Origin: JBDHWG01 sp046328525
GTDB lineage: Bacteria > Chloroflexota > Anaerolineae > Epilineales > JAHCIE01
Direction of reading: 5' to 3'
DNA: 64,000 nt
Assembly (NCBI GenBank): GCA_046328525.1
Contig: JAXLWK010000007.1
Span: 336,670 to 400,669, forward strand
This document shows positions 34,996 to 43,750 of the stretch, piece by piece; within the stretch, counting starts at the first letter, position 1, and each line of letters starts with the position of its first letter. The position numbers were made by a program, and so were the translations under genes. Under the pieces are notes generated by a model. The model worked only from the letters and a program-made list of their open reading frames with translations. It ran no database searches and was not told the DNA's origin.

Positions 34996-35610
34996 TTAGC
35001 GTTTGCGCGCGACGATGGAGAACACGTGCCAGTGCTTCGGCTCGCCCAGCCGCGTCTTGCCGTCCTCCTCGCGCTCTTTGAGATGCTCGATCTCAAATGG
35101 GCTAAGCAATTCCTGGACCTGCTGCGCCGTCTGGAATGTCATCGTCGGGTCGCCGGCGTACTCGTCGCGGTCGCCGAACAACTGCCCGACGAACCGCGCG
35201 CCCGGCGGCAGCGCGGCGACGATGGCGGCCCACAACGCGGCGAAGTGCTCCGGGCGGCAGAAGGGCAGCGCGAAGGCCGCGTTGATCAGGTCCGCCTCGG
35301 GCAGCGCCGTGATTTCCTCGAACGCCGCGACGCGCCCCTCGAGCCGGCCGCGCAACTCCGGCGGCGTGGCGCGTTCGATATGCTCAATCGCCTCCGGCTG
35401 CTTGTCTATGGCAAGGACGCGCCAGCCGCGCCGCAGCAGCTCCAGGGTATCGCGCCCGGCCCCGCAGCCCAGGTCAATCACAAAGCGCCCCTCGATGCCC
35501 GGCGTCTCGGCCTCGACGTGCTCCAGCGTCGTCACCAGCGCCGGCCAGGCCGGTGTTCCCTCCGATGCCTTGTAGAAGCGCACCCACCGCTCTTCCCGCG
35601 TCTCGCTCAT
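34996..35610 (-). CDS. Class I SAM-dependent methyltransferase
   Basis: 204 residues. Motif I is FVIDLGCGAGRDTLELLRRG, followed by the acidic loop VLAIDKQPEAIEHI. The C-terminal part (GARFVGQLFGDRDEY, HWHVFSIVARKR) resembles TehB/UbiE-like small-molecule methyltransferases. Start chosen at MSETREERWV. The frame is open further upstream, but that part is read from a dispersed repeat. Substrate unknown. Confidence 0.85.
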   Translation of the reverse strand: MSETREERWVRFYKASEGTPAWPALVTTLEHVEAETPGIEGRFVIDLGCGAGRDTLELLRRGWRVLAIDKQPEAIEHIERATPPELRGRLEGRVAAFEEITALPEADLINAAFALPFCRPEHFAALWAAIVAALPPGARFVGQLFGDRDEYAGDPTMTFQTAQQVQELLSPFEIEHLKEREEDGKTRLGEPKHWHVFSIVARKR

Positions 35611-35617
35611 GAGGCCC

Positions 35618-35665
35618 TCACCCCTGGCCCCTCTCCCAAGCTGGGAGAGGCGAAAAAGAAGGGAC
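35618..35665. repeat. 'ctctcccaagctgggagagg' dispersed repeat
   Basis: Palindromic 'cctctcccaagctgggagag' flanked by 'cctcacccctggcc'. It covers the end of dapF and the upstream region of the methyltransferase gene. A related copy lies at 62.7 kb. Confidence 0.65.
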
Positions 35666-36553
35666 AATCTCGTGCGCCAGGATGCCGTCGAAGACGCGCG
35701 TGGCCGGTCCGGTCATCATCAAGTCGCCGCTATCCGCGCACCAGTCTATCTCAAGCTGGCCGCCCGGCACGTAGACGGTCGCCCTCCGTCCGGCGCGCCC
35801 CGTCAGCGCCGCCGCCACGGTCGAGGCCGACGCCCCCGTCCCGCACGCCAGCGTCAGGCCCGCGCCGCGCTCCCACGTGCGCATGCGCAGGGTCTGGTGG
35901 TCGAGCACCTGGACGAAGTGGGCGTTGGTGCGGTCGGGGAACGCCGGGTGCGTCTCCACCAGCGGGCCGAGCCGCGCCACGTCCACGGCGTCCAGGTCGT
36001 CCACGAACACCACAGCGTGGGGGTTGCCCAGGCTCAGGCAAGTGACGCGCAAGGGCGGCTCCGTGTCCAGGAGCGCGTCCATGACAGGTTCACCGGGCGC
36101 GTGGGGCAGCGTCGTCGGCACGGCGGCGGCGGCGAGCAGCGGCGGGCGCAGGTTGACGCGCACGAGGAAGTTAGCCGGGTTCGGATCCACAATCTCGGTC
36201 GTGCGCAGGCCGCTCGCCGTCCGCACCACCAGCTCGCCCGCGCCGCCCCAGATGCCCTGCTCATAGACGAAGCGCGTCAGGCAGCGAATGCCGTTCCCGC
36301 ACATGCGGGCGACCGTGCCATCGCTGTTGTACAGGTGCATCGTGACGTGGGCATCAGCGGCGGGTAGGACGAACAGCAAGCCATCGCCGCCGATGCCCTG
36401 GTGGCGGTCGCACACGGCCACCGCGAGCGCGGGCGCTTCGGCCAGCGCCGGCGTCTCCCGCGCATCCACAATCACAAAATCATTGCCCAGCCCGTGGTAT
36501 TTCGTGAAGGGCACGCCCGAAAAACGATAATCTAATACAACCCGCTCTGGCAT
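35618..36553 (-). CDS. dapF: Diaminopimelate epimerase DapF
   Basis: Converts LL- to meso-diaminopimelate for lysine and peptidoglycan. 311 residues from the ATG at 36553, which has GAGGGAG at correct spacing. An earlier in-frame ATG at 36580 is possible. The two catalytic cysteines are visible in RMCGNGIRCL and LACGTGASASTV, with the start KYHGLGNDFVIVDARE. The last 15 or so residues (SFSPLPAWERGQG) are translated from a dispersed repeat and extend beyond the usual end. A dapB gene lies at 46.8 kb. Confidence 0.95.
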   Translation of the reverse strand: MPERVVLDYRFSGVPFTKYHGLGNDFVIVDARETPALAEAPALAVAVCDRHQGIGGDGLLFVLPAADAHVTMHLYNSDGTVARMCGNGIRCLTRFVYEQGIWGGAGELVVRTASGLRTTEIVDPNPANFLVRVNLRPPLLAAAAVPTTLPHAPGEPVMDALLDTEPPLRVTCLSLGNPHAVVFVDDLDAVDVARLGPLVETHPAFPDRTNAHFVQVLDHQTLRMRTWERGAGLTLACGTGASASTVAAALTGRAGRRATVYVPGGQLEIDWCADSGDLMMTGPATRVFDGILAHEIVPSFSPLPAWERGQG

Positions 36554-36576
36554 TAGGTTCTCCCTCGAAACAGCAG

Positions 36577-37518
36577 TCATTCTCCCTGATCTCCATTGAC
36601 GGTATATTCTACAAAGGGGACTTCCAACAGCCGAAGCTGCTCATGACCTTTTGCATGCGCCTGCGTAACCTGAAGCACGATATTGGTAATCAGGGCCTCA
36701 AGCATCGCATGCCGCAAGTCCTCATAGGACCCGACATGGTAATAATGTGGTTTGGTCAACAGGTGATACTCTTGGTAGCTCCAATCTCTGCTTAGAACTG
36801 GATTGATACGAAACTCATTACTGTGCCACGTCGAGAGAATGAATTTAGCGGAGAGATTTTGCAAGCTGCGAATAAGGGCATCTTCGTCAGCATCGGACCA
36901 TGTATTGAAATAATCCGCATGTCTTCCCGTATAAGGAGGATCCGCATATACCAGATCGGTGGGTTTAACCTGAGTCATTACGGCCCGGAAATCGGACACA
37001 GCGAATTGCCAGTCGTTCGAGTGTATAACTGTGGCAACGGATCTAACCTGATTCACTATCTTAGTTACATACGCTTTGGAGAAACGATCGGTTTTGTGGC
37101 AAAAAGGAACATTGAAGTGGCCCTTACGATTGAATCGCATTACACCATTGAAACATGATCGGTTAAGGAAGAGAAAGTCGTAAGAATTGGGGCTATGATT
37201 GAAACGATCTCGAACCTGATAGTAGTAGGCTTCACCCTGGTTTCGCAGTCGTTCTCCCTCTTCAGCCAGAAACTCCTTGATCGTCCCGGCTGAGATGACT
37301 TTCGTCTGAACATCTCTATAGAACCGGATGATATGGGTATTGGTATCCGATAGCAGCGCCTTTTTCGGTTGAACATTCAGCGCAACAACGCATGAGCCAC
37401 AAAACGGTTCAACCCATCGGGCATACTCCTCCGAGACCGCGAGAGCTTTTATTTCTGGGACCAACTTGGTCTTGATCCCCTGGCACTTAATCGGAGGAAC
37501 CAATAGCACATTCGTCAT
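36577..37518 (-). CDS. D12-class adenine-N6 DNA methyltransferase of an EcoRV-like R-M system
   Basis: 313 residues with the Dam/M.EcoRV layout: KTKLVPEIKAL near the start, motif I as EPFCGSCVVAL (37-47), LNRSCFNGVMRFNRKGHFN, and motif IV YADPPYTGRH with DPPY at 193-196. Protects the host site by methylating adenine. The target is probably GATATC by analogy with the partner endonuclease (inference). Its ATG overlaps the stop of the endonuclease gene (ATGA). The region is clearly AT-richer than its surroundings, suggesting transfer. It is intact, so DNA may still be methylated. Confidence 0.9.
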   Translation of the reverse strand: MTNVLLVPPIKCQGIKTKLVPEIKALAVSEEYARWVEPFCGSCVVALNVQPKKALLSDTNTHIIRFYRDVQTKVISAGTIKEFLAEEGERLRNQGEAYYYQVRDRFNHSPNSYDFLFLNRSCFNGVMRFNRKGHFNVPFCHKTDRFSKAYVTKIVNQVRSVATVIHSNDWQFAVSDFRAVMTQVKPTDLVYADPPYTGRHADYFNTWSDADEDALIRSLQNLSAKFILSTWHSNEFRINPVLSRDWSYQEYHLLTKPHYYHVGSYEDLRHAMLEALITNIVLQVTQAHAKGHEQLRLLEVPFVEYTVNGDQGE

Positions 37519-38130
37519 TGGTCGTCTGCCCCCTGCTTGTCAGACGTGTCTTCTGGTAATTTCTCGAGGCGATCTTGGTATTCTCGCAGTTTTTCGCTGC
37601 CCCGCTGCTTGTACTCAAAATAGGTCTTCAAGTCGGCATATGGGCGCTCAACCTCGGCTGCGCGTGCCATGTCGCCTGTGAGGTAATACATCCAGTAATC
37701 ATCATACACTTCCTCTCCGAGAACGGAAAATGGCCCGGTTCCCTTCGTAAGCTGCTCGATCTTGGTCACGGAACCAATATTTCGCGTGTTGCCGCTTCCT
37801 GGTCGCGCTCCCGCAATCCGGTACTTCGGTTGGGCAAAGAACTCGAAGTCCCGGATCACGGAGGGGATTCGGGGAAGATCTTCTAGCGTAAATTGCTTGC
37901 GTTCATCGCCTGTCTCGAGACTCTTGGAGTAAATGACCCCCAGAACGAAGTGGCCCGAGTATTGACTATACGGATACGTTGTGTTCTTGGAGCTGTCACG
38001 CCTCCGAAAATATCCGGTGAAAGCACCCAAAGTCATCCCGTTCACCTCTGTGCTAGAGGTCCGGTAAGTGCTTTTGACATCGACCGCAAACTTCGCGGAA
38101 GTGGCGCGATCAATAAATGTTAAGTCTGGA

Positions 38131-39177
38131 TAGGAGTTACGCAGTTGGCATAAGCTGATAAAAAGGTTGGGCCAGATAAGCGCGGACGGCGTCGCGGATG
38201 ATGGCGGTCTTGGCCTCAAACCACGAGCGGCCATGAACCGAACGCTGGCTCTCCAAACGCAAGAAGGCGCGGATCGCCAAGCCAATGTGGTTGCGCTGGG
38301 CCGCCTGCCCACGATGTTGAGCGCGCTCCACACCGCAGAACTGCTTCAGACCGCGATGGTAGACTTCGATGCCCCAAGCAGCGTAAGCATACTCGGCACA
38401 CTGCTCCAGCGTCATCGCCAGGTTCGAGGTCGCCCAGTGTTCAACGCCGCCGTGTGGGTCAGCCGTCCTGAACACCTTGATCACGCCGTAGCCTTTCAGA
38501 TGCACGATGGCGCCCCCACGGGCGATCGGCAACTCACGGATGGGCCGATTGCCTGAGCCATCTGGGTTCACCTGACGATTGCTCTTGAGTTGGGTCAGCC
38601 AGTGCCAGTTCAGCGTGCGAATGGCCTTGAGGTTGTCCAGGCTGGCGTACCAACTATCGAAGGCCACCAACTCAGGCGACAGCCCACGGGTGGCAGCTGT
38701 GGCGACCATCGCGCGAAAGTGGTCGTTCTTGGTCAGCCCATCGTCGTGCTTGGCGTACAGGCGGAAGTCGCACGGCCACAGCGCGTCACCGTCAGTCCAC
38801 AGCAGGCTGATGAGGTTGATGCCTTGCACCACCGCCCGATGCTTGCCCGACCAGTGCCGCGTGACCAAGTCCATCGCCCGCGCGTAGGGCTTATCCAGGG
38901 TTGTGTCGTCGATGACCAGACACCCGCCCTGCCGCGATACGCAGGGCCGCACTTCTTGCCACAGCGCCTCACCATCGGACTGACAGCGTTTCAGCAGCCG
39001 CGTGTAGGCGTCATGCGCTGGGCCATCGCTGTCCGCGTCGGGGTGGCACTTGGCGGCTTCGACGTTACTGTAGACCTTCTGCGCGGCGATCAGAAAGTGG
39101 ATGTAGTCGAATTCGTCACATTTTGGCTTGTTCATGGCCCAAGTTTACTCGCGTTATCGTCAACTGCGTAACTCCTA
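38131..39177 (-). mobile_element. Insertion sequence inside the restriction gene
   Basis: 1047 bp with perfect 17-bp terminal inverted repeats TAGGAGTTACGCAGTTG (38131-38147 and, inverted, 39161-39177). It is flanked by a TCTGGA direct repeat (38125-38130 and 39178-39183). It holds one DDE transposase gene. Family uncertain: IS4/IS701-like by transposase layout. Confidence 0.92.
38137..39135 (-). CDS. DDE transposase (IS4/IS701-like)
   Basis: 332 residues. Catalytic acidic residues are visible in CLVIDDTTLDKPYA (first Asp), LVAFDSWYASLDNLK (second Asp) and WGIEVYHRGLKQFCGVERA (Glu). The start MNKPKCDEFDYIHFLIAAQK recurs in transposases of cyanobacteria and other bacteria. The stop codon lies inside the inverted repeat. 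The gene appears intact, so the element may be active. Confidence 0.9.
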   Translation of the reverse strand: MNKPKCDEFDYIHFLIAAQKVYSNVEAAKCHPDADSDGPAHDAYTRLLKRCQSDGEALWQEVRPCVSRQGGCLVIDDTTLDKPYARAMDLVTRHWSGKHRAVVQGINLISLLWTDGDALWPCDFRLYAKHDDGLTKNDHFRAMVATAATRGLSPELVAFDSWYASLDNLKAIRTLNWHWLTQLKSNRQVNPDGSGNRPIRELPIARGGAIVHLKGYGVIKVFRTADPHGGVEHWATSNLAMTLEQCAEYAYAAWGIEVYHRGLKQFCGVERAQHRGQAAQRNHIGLAIRAFLRLESQRSVHGRSWFEAKTAIIRDAVRAYLAQPFYQLMPTA

Positions 39178-39489
39178 TCTGGATAGAAGTTCTGCTGCGG
39201 CGAGAGTTGGATGATGCATTCGTGCTGTTCTGCAAATTCGACAAACATCGGAAACAAAAGAAGTTCGAGGACTTTAGAGACGAGTTTGGTGTCGATCGAG
39301 ATAGTGTAAATGCGTTGATAGATGTCTATGAAACCCTTGACTATCCACTCACCCTCGTTCGTGGACACGGCTTTAGCGAATGAAGATGAGTGCTGCTGCA
39401 ATTGCTCAAGGAATTCTTGTGCTGTCACTTAGCTCCCTCTGGACGCCGGACCACGAGCATCTCGAGATGATTCGCAGCTTCGGCTCGTC

Positions 39490-39495
39490 ATTATA
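39490..39495 (-). promoter_or_regulatory. Extended -10 promoter of the R-M operon
   Basis: On the minus strand TGCTATAAT is a perfect extended -10 element (TGnTATAAT), 62 bases before the endonuclease ATG. No -35 is needed for this class and none is obvious. Confidence 0.5.
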
Positions 39496-39574
39496 GCACA
39501 ACTACAAATGAGCCAGGCGGCGCCGGCGGCGAGGAGACGCCGCTCTCGTCACCCCGTCACCCCATCCCCCCCCC

Positions 39575-40735
39575 TCACTCCGTCACCTCGTCACGTCGCT
39601 CCGCCCCGCCGTCCCGCGGCAGGTCTATCGTGAACGTCGTGCCGCGCCCGACCTCGCTCTGCACGGCAATGCGCCCACCATGCGCGGCGACAAGCTGGCG
39701 CGCGATGGCGAGGCCGAGGCCGCTACCCGCGCCGCGAGCGTGGGAGCGCGACGGGTCGCCGCGCCAGAAGCGGTCGAAGACGTAGGGGAGGTCGGCGGGC
39801 GGGATGCCCTCGCCGGTGTCGGCGACGTTGAGGCGCACACCGTCGGCGGTCGGGGCCGCGCCCAGGGTGATGCGGCCGCCGGATGGCGTGTGACGCAGAG
39901 CGTTGGCGACCAGGTTGCCGAGTACCTGGTCCAGCCGCCCGGCGTCGGCGGAGATCGTCAAGCCGGGGTCGCCGGGCGCGGTCTCGACGCGCAGGTCTAC
40001 GCCGGCCTGCTGCGCCGACGGCCCAAACCCGGTAGCGACGTCGGCCAGGAGGTCGGCCACGTCCACAGGCGCTTTGGTCAGGGGGAGACGGCCGGCCTCG
40101 GCCAGGGCCAGGGTGTTGAGGTCGTCCACCAGGCGCGCCAGGGCTTTCGTCTCGCCCAGTGTCGCCTCGATGTGCTCAGTGGTCGGGGCGTAGACGCCGT
40201 CGAGAACGCCCTCCAGGTTGCCCTGGATCACGTGCAGTGGGGTACGCAGCTCGTGGGCCACGTCGGCGGTGAGGTTGCGGCGCTGCTCGTCGGCGCGCTC
40301 CAGCTCCGCGGCCATGTGGTTGAACGAGCGGCTCAGTGGAGCAAAGCCACCGCGTCCGCGCACAGGGACGCGGACGCTGAGGTCGCCGCGAGCGACGGCG
40401 TCCGACGCCGACATCAGGTCGGCCAGGGGCAGGGCGACGCCGCGGAAGCCGAGGCGGGCGACGGCGAACGCCAGCAGGGGGAGCAGTAGGGCCACGCCGC
40501 ACACGGCCAGCGAGACGGCGGCCGGCGGGGGCGTGTCGCCGGCGAGCAGGCGCGACAGCAGCAGCAGCGCCGTCGCCACCGACGCCAGGAACAGGATGAC
40601 GAAGACGCCGAAGATGGCGGCCAGGCCAAGGAAGACGAGGGGGCCGCGCTGCCGCCACCAGGCGTGCCCACGGCGACGCCCCCAGCGCGGCGGCCCGCCC
40701 CATTCTGGGACTCGTTGCTCCGACGATTCTGTCAC
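39575..40735 (-). CDS. Sensor histidine kinase (orphan)
   Basis: 386 residues from GTG 40735 (GAGGAGG ahead of it). Two membrane helices (PLVFLGLAAIFGVFVILFLA, VCGVALLLPLLAFAVARLGF) enclose a short periplasmic part. Next is HAMP (SASDAVARGDLSVRVPVRGR), then HisKA with the phosphorylatable His in DVAHELRTPLH. The HATPase domain has the N box LVANALRHTPSGG and G boxes DTGEGIPPADL and GSGLGLAIARQL. No response regulator is adjacent; the nearest, OmpR-type, lies 20 kb away (60.9 kb). Confidence 0.92.
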   Translation of the reverse strand: MTESSEQRVPEWGGPPRWGRRRGHAWWRQRGPLVFLGLAAIFGVFVILFLASVATALLLLSRLLAGDTPPPAAVSLAVCGVALLLPLLAFAVARLGFRGVALPLADLMSASDAVARGDLSVRVPVRGRGGFAPLSRSFNHMAAELERADEQRRNLTADVAHELRTPLHVIQGNLEGVLDGVYAPTTEHIEATLGETKALARLVDDLNTLALAEAGRLPLTKAPVDVADLLADVATGFGPSAQQAGVDLRVETAPGDPGLTISADAGRLDQVLGNLVANALRHTPSGGRITLGAAPTADGVRLNVADTGEGIPPADLPYVFDRFWRGDPSRSHARGAGSGLGLAIARQLVAAHGGRIAVQSEVGRGTTFTIDLPRDGGAERRDEVTE

Positions 40736-40909
40736 AATACCCCGTCCTCCTCGGTCAGGGCGCGAGCGCCCCGACCTGGCAGGGGTCATAGAGGGAGGTA
40801 CTCTACACGGTTCGAGAAGTCTTCGAGGTTCGCCGTCGTATCCGCACCGCCGATTGCACTCACTTGACAATCCTCCGTCCCTCGGCTCGATGTGCCGAAT
40901 AGCCAGGCT

Positions 40910-41464
40910 TTATTCTTGGCGACGCAGCAGGATCCGCACCTCTTGCTCACCATAGCCTGTATTGTGGATTTCGGTCGGGAGGCCGGTGCGCTCGATCATG
41001 TAGCGCACGCGCGCATTCTCGGAAGATATCGCCGCCGTAAACGCCGCGATCCCATGCGCGCGGGCGTACACCGCCAGTTCCTTTAGCAACACCGTGCCGA
41101 GGCTGCGGCCCTGGTAACCATCCTCGACCACAATCGCAATCTCGGCGTGATCTGCGGCGTCGCCCGGCAACGTCGCGTAGCGCGCCACGCCCACGATGGT
41201 TTCATCCTCTCCGTCGCCGGTTGTGGCAATCAAAGCCATGCGGCGATGGCAGTCCACGGTCGCCAGGCGGCGCGCGTCCCGATCGGAGAGGGTCTTCATC
41301 GGCACGAGGGTACGTAGAAAGAGCGTCTGCGGCGAGAGACGCGCGACGAACGCTTGCAAACGGGGCGCGTCGTCCGGCACGATGGCGCGCAGTCTCAGTG
41401 GCGCGCCATCCGGCAGCACAATCTCCTTCGGAGCGTAGAATTCTAGCGCAGGCGCAGTTTGCAT
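40910..41464 (-). CDS. GNAT-family N-acetyltransferase
   Basis: 184 residues from ATG 41464 (AAGGAG precedes it). The acetyl-CoA loop motif is EDGYQGRSLGTVLLKELAVYA, and the C-terminal strand-helix is typical. The N-terminal PDGAPLRLRAIVPDDAPRLQ resembles the GNAT domain found alone or at the end of acyl-CoA synthetase fusions. The substrate (protein lysine or small amine) is unknown. Confidence 0.86.
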   Translation of the reverse strand: MQTAPALEFYAPKEIVLPDGAPLRLRAIVPDDAPRLQAFVARLSPQTLFLRTLVPMKTLSDRDARRLATVDCHRRMALIATTGDGEDETIVGVARYATLPGDAADHAEIAIVVEDGYQGRSLGTVLLKELAVYARAHGIAAFTAAISSENARVRYMIERTGLPTEIHNTGYGEQEVRILLRRQE

Positions 41465-41575
41465 GCTGGCTCCTTGGGCGGAGGGCTGTTCCTCAGCGAT
41501 GACCCTCAGCCACCTCATGCTCAAGCATATCCGCCGCGACTAGTCACGTCAAGGCCGACGCCGCGCCGGTGCATC

Positions 41576-42643
41576 TCAACGCAGGTGGGCGCGCAGGCCA
41601 ATGAACGCGGCGTAGCGATTTGCAACGTCGGCGAGTGCGTCTCTCGCCGCATCGTCGAGCGGAACGCAGGGCTGCGTGGCGATGGTCACAACGTCTTTCC
41701 GAACCGTCCGCCGCCACACGCCGGCGAACTGCCCGTCTACCAGGATCGTTGGGCCGAGAATGGTCGCGCTAGGGGGGGCCAACCCACCCGCCGCGGCGGC
41801 GGCCAGCGCGGCGCTGCGGTCGCGGTAGGCAACCATGTACTCATCATACGCCGGCAGCAGGTGGATCAGTGGCCGCTGCGCACCGACGGACGGCAGGCCG
41901 GACGGCAACCAGTAGCTCTGGCCGCTCACGCGCTCCTCTACAAGCTCGCCTTTCGCCGCCTCAAGTCCGGCCCGCGCGTCGGCCACCGTCAGCCCCGACC
42001 ACCACACAAAATCCTGGAGAGTCGCCGGGCCGTGGCTCGTGAAGTAGCGCCGCGCCAACTCGGCAAGCGCGATGTCCCGCGCCAGCCGCTTCGCGTTCGG
42101 CGCCCACTCGTCGAGGAGCACGAAGGCCGGCTGCTTCCCCTCGTGAGGGCCAAAGCAGATGAGACCCTCCTGCGCCAGGCGGCCCAGGATGTGGAAGCCG
42201 CGCTGCCCCTGGGTCGAGACACCAGCCGCTTCGAGCGTCGCGTACATCGCCGGGCGCGACAATCGCCGACCGCCCTCCAGCGCCGCGGCAATCACCTTCC
42301 GGCTGCGGGCGAATGTGGCCTCGTCCAGTTCGAGCTGGCGGTGACGGCCCGCCGCGCCCGCCACGACACGCGGCGTCAGGGCCTCGAGCATCCAGCGAAC
42401 GTCCTCCGCCGCCACGAAGTGCAGCGTGCCGCGCATCGGCCAGGTGCGGATAATCTGGCGGTCGGCGATGGCCTGCTCCACGTCCGCGTCCGTGGCATTC
42501 GCCAGACGCAGGCCAATGGCCCACTTTCCCCCAGGGTAGTCCTGGGACTGAATCGCGCCGAACCACGCCGCGACCTGGGCCGGGGTACGGAATTGTGAAA
42601 CGACGAGTTGCTGGTTGTGCAGCCGATGGGCGACGATGTCCAC
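41576..42643 (-). CDS. Winged-helix DNA-binding / AlkZ-like glycosylase family (HTH_42)
   Basis: 355 residues of the YcaQ/AlkZ superfamily. The N-terminus has AAWFGAIQSQDYPGGKWAIG, with the Q-x-Q pair (Gln32, Gln34) that is catalytic in AlkZ, followed by TWPMRGTLHFV. The C-terminal part (PAYDEYMVAYRDRSA, GPTILVDGQFAGVWRR) is typical. Members unhook interstrand crosslinks or excise alkylated bases; many are uncharacterised. No crosslinker biosynthesis gene is near. Confidence 0.82.
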   Translation of the reverse strand: MDIVAHRLHNQQLVVSQFRTPAQVAAWFGAIQSQDYPGGKWAIGLRLANATDADVEQAIADRQIIRTWPMRGTLHFVAAEDVRWMLEALTPRVVAGAAGRHRQLELDEATFARSRKVIAAALEGGRRLSRPAMYATLEAAGVSTQGQRGFHILGRLAQEGLICFGPHEGKQPAFVLLDEWAPNAKRLARDIALAELARRYFTSHGPATLQDFVWWSGLTVADARAGLEAAKGELVEERVSGQSYWLPSGLPSVGAQRPLIHLLPAYDEYMVAYRDRSAALAAAAAGGLAPPSATILGPTILVDGQFAGVWRRTVRKDVVTIATQPCVPLDDAARDALADVANRYAAFIGLRAHLR

Positions 42644-42653
42644 ATGACCCTCT

Positions 42654-43199
42654 CTACTGAACAGCGTATTTCGCGGCGAGTTTCCGCACGGTCGTCACGT
42701 TGCGCAGGGTCGTCGGCATGCCGAGAGCCTTTTCCAATGTCGCGCCGGAGACTTGAGCGCGGCCCATCCCCGTCTGACTCAGCCAGTAAAGCTCGCGCCC
42801 GTGAACGTGGAAGTCATCCACGGCGCTCCGCAGGCCCAGCACCTTGACCTGCGCTTCGTCGCCCGGCGGGGCCGGCAGGAACCCGATGTACAGCGACGGC
42901 CCGGCCTCGGCCGTGTCGGCCACCGCAAATGGCTGGTAGCGCGCCACGGCAGCAACCTCGGCCGGCGTGCGGATGAACGTGGCGACCGGGTAGCCGAGGG
43001 ATTGCTGGAGATGACTCGCCACCGCCCTTTCGAGCGTCTCGGTGTCCGCCGCTTCTGCGTCGAAAATCACGTTGCCGCTGGCGATGAAGGTCTCGACATG
43101 GGCGAAGCCGAGCGCCGCGAACAGATTTCGCAGCTGGTCCATCTTCACGGTGTGTCCGCCCACATTGATGGCGCGGAGGAAAGCGATGTAGCGCGTCAC
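42654..43199 (-). CDS. DUF1697 family protein
   Basis: 181 residues beginning RYIAFLRAINVGGHTVKMDQ and containing VETFIASGNVIFD, the two hallmark motifs. It ends NVTTVRKLAAKYAV. Function unknown; the family is widespread in soil and aquatic bacteria. Transcribed with the winged-helix gene, 10 bases apart. Confidence 0.88.
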   Translation of the reverse strand: MTRYIAFLRAINVGGHTVKMDQLRNLFAALGFAHVETFIASGNVIFDAEAADTETLERAVASHLQQSLGYPVATFIRTPAEVAAVARYQPFAVADTAEAGPSLYIGFLPAPPGDEAQVKVLGLRSAVDDFHVHGRELYWLSQTGMGRAQVSGATLEKALGMPTTLRNVTTVRKLAAKYAVQ

Positions 43200-43243
43200 A
43201 GTATCCCCCTCAGAGGTTTCGCGGCCGGCCGGCCCATCTTGAG

Positions 43244-43272
43244 TTGGAAGCGTCGCCGCCGCTGCCTATACT
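43244..43272 (+). promoter_or_regulatory. Promoter of the DUF3224 gene
   Basis: TTGGAA (43244-43249), 17 bases, TATACT (43267-43272), 43 bases before the ATG at 43316. Confidence 0.45.
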
Positions 43273-43315
43273 CTACCTGGATAGCTGTTCACATTCACCG
43301 ATCCGGGAGACCGAC

Positions 43316-43723
43316 ATGACAACGCGCGCCCGTGGAACCTTTGATGTGAAGCTCACTCCGCAGCCGTTGGCCGACCCCGACGCCGACCCCGCCCTCGCCC
43401 GGCTGTCCATCGAGAAGCAGTTCCACGGCGACCTCGACGCCACGAGCCGGGGTGAGATGCTGTCGGCCGGCGGCGCCGTCCAGGGGTCCGCCGGCTACGT
43501 CGCCATCGAGCGCGTCAGCGGGACTCTCCACGACCGCAGCGGGACGTTCGTCCTTCAGCACAACGCGACCATGACGCGCGGCGCGCCGTTCCTCAACATC
43601 ATCGTCGTGCCCGACTCGGGCACGGGCGACCTGGCCGGTCTCAGCGGCCAGATGACCATCGCCATCGCCGACGGCCAGCACTTCTACGAGTTCGAGTACA
43701 CCCTCGCGCCGGATGCCGCGTAG
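43316..43723 (+). CDS. DUF3224 family protein
   Basis: 135 residues, all-beta, with RARGTFDVKLTPQPLADPDA, LSIEKQFHGDLDATSRGEML, GYVAIERVSGTLHDRSGTFV and PDSGTGDLAGLSGQMTI. These are the conserved blocks of DUF3224, an allene-oxide-cyclase-like barrel of unknown role. The ATG at 43316 is preferred to the open frame upstream, which covers the promoter. Confidence 0.88.
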   Translation: MTTRARGTFDVKLTPQPLADPDADPALARLSIEKQFHGDLDATSRGEMLSAGGAVQGSAGYVAIERVSGTLHDRSGTFVLQHNATMTRGAPFLNIIVVPDSGTGDLAGLSGQMTIAIADGQHFYEFEYTLAPDAA

Positions 43724-43750
43724 CCGACAACCCCCACAGGAGCACCATCG

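Larger units (their letters stand above)
37515..39428 (-). pseudogene. EcoRV-family type II restriction endonuclease, split by an IS
   Basis: The 5' part (39428-39178) starts MTAQEFLEQLQQHSSSF and includes a stretch like EcoRV before the insertion (LSPQQNFYPD). The 3' part (38130-37515) continues LTFIDRATSAKFAVDVKSTY. Joined after removing the IS and one 6-bp duplication, the frame is perfect and gives about 286 residues. The catalytic triad is Asp84, Asp99, Lys101, matching PD...DxK of EcoRV. Further matches are GFTGYFRRR-like and SGNTRNIGSVTKI, YDDYWMYYL near the C-terminus. The enzyme is inactivated; the partner methyltransferase is intact. Confidence 0.88.

Noticed and set aside
38131..38333. 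Start of the downstream restriction fragment within the IS
   Set aside because: The open frame there is only the antisense of the IS transposase end joined by chance; the true N-terminus lies beyond the IS.
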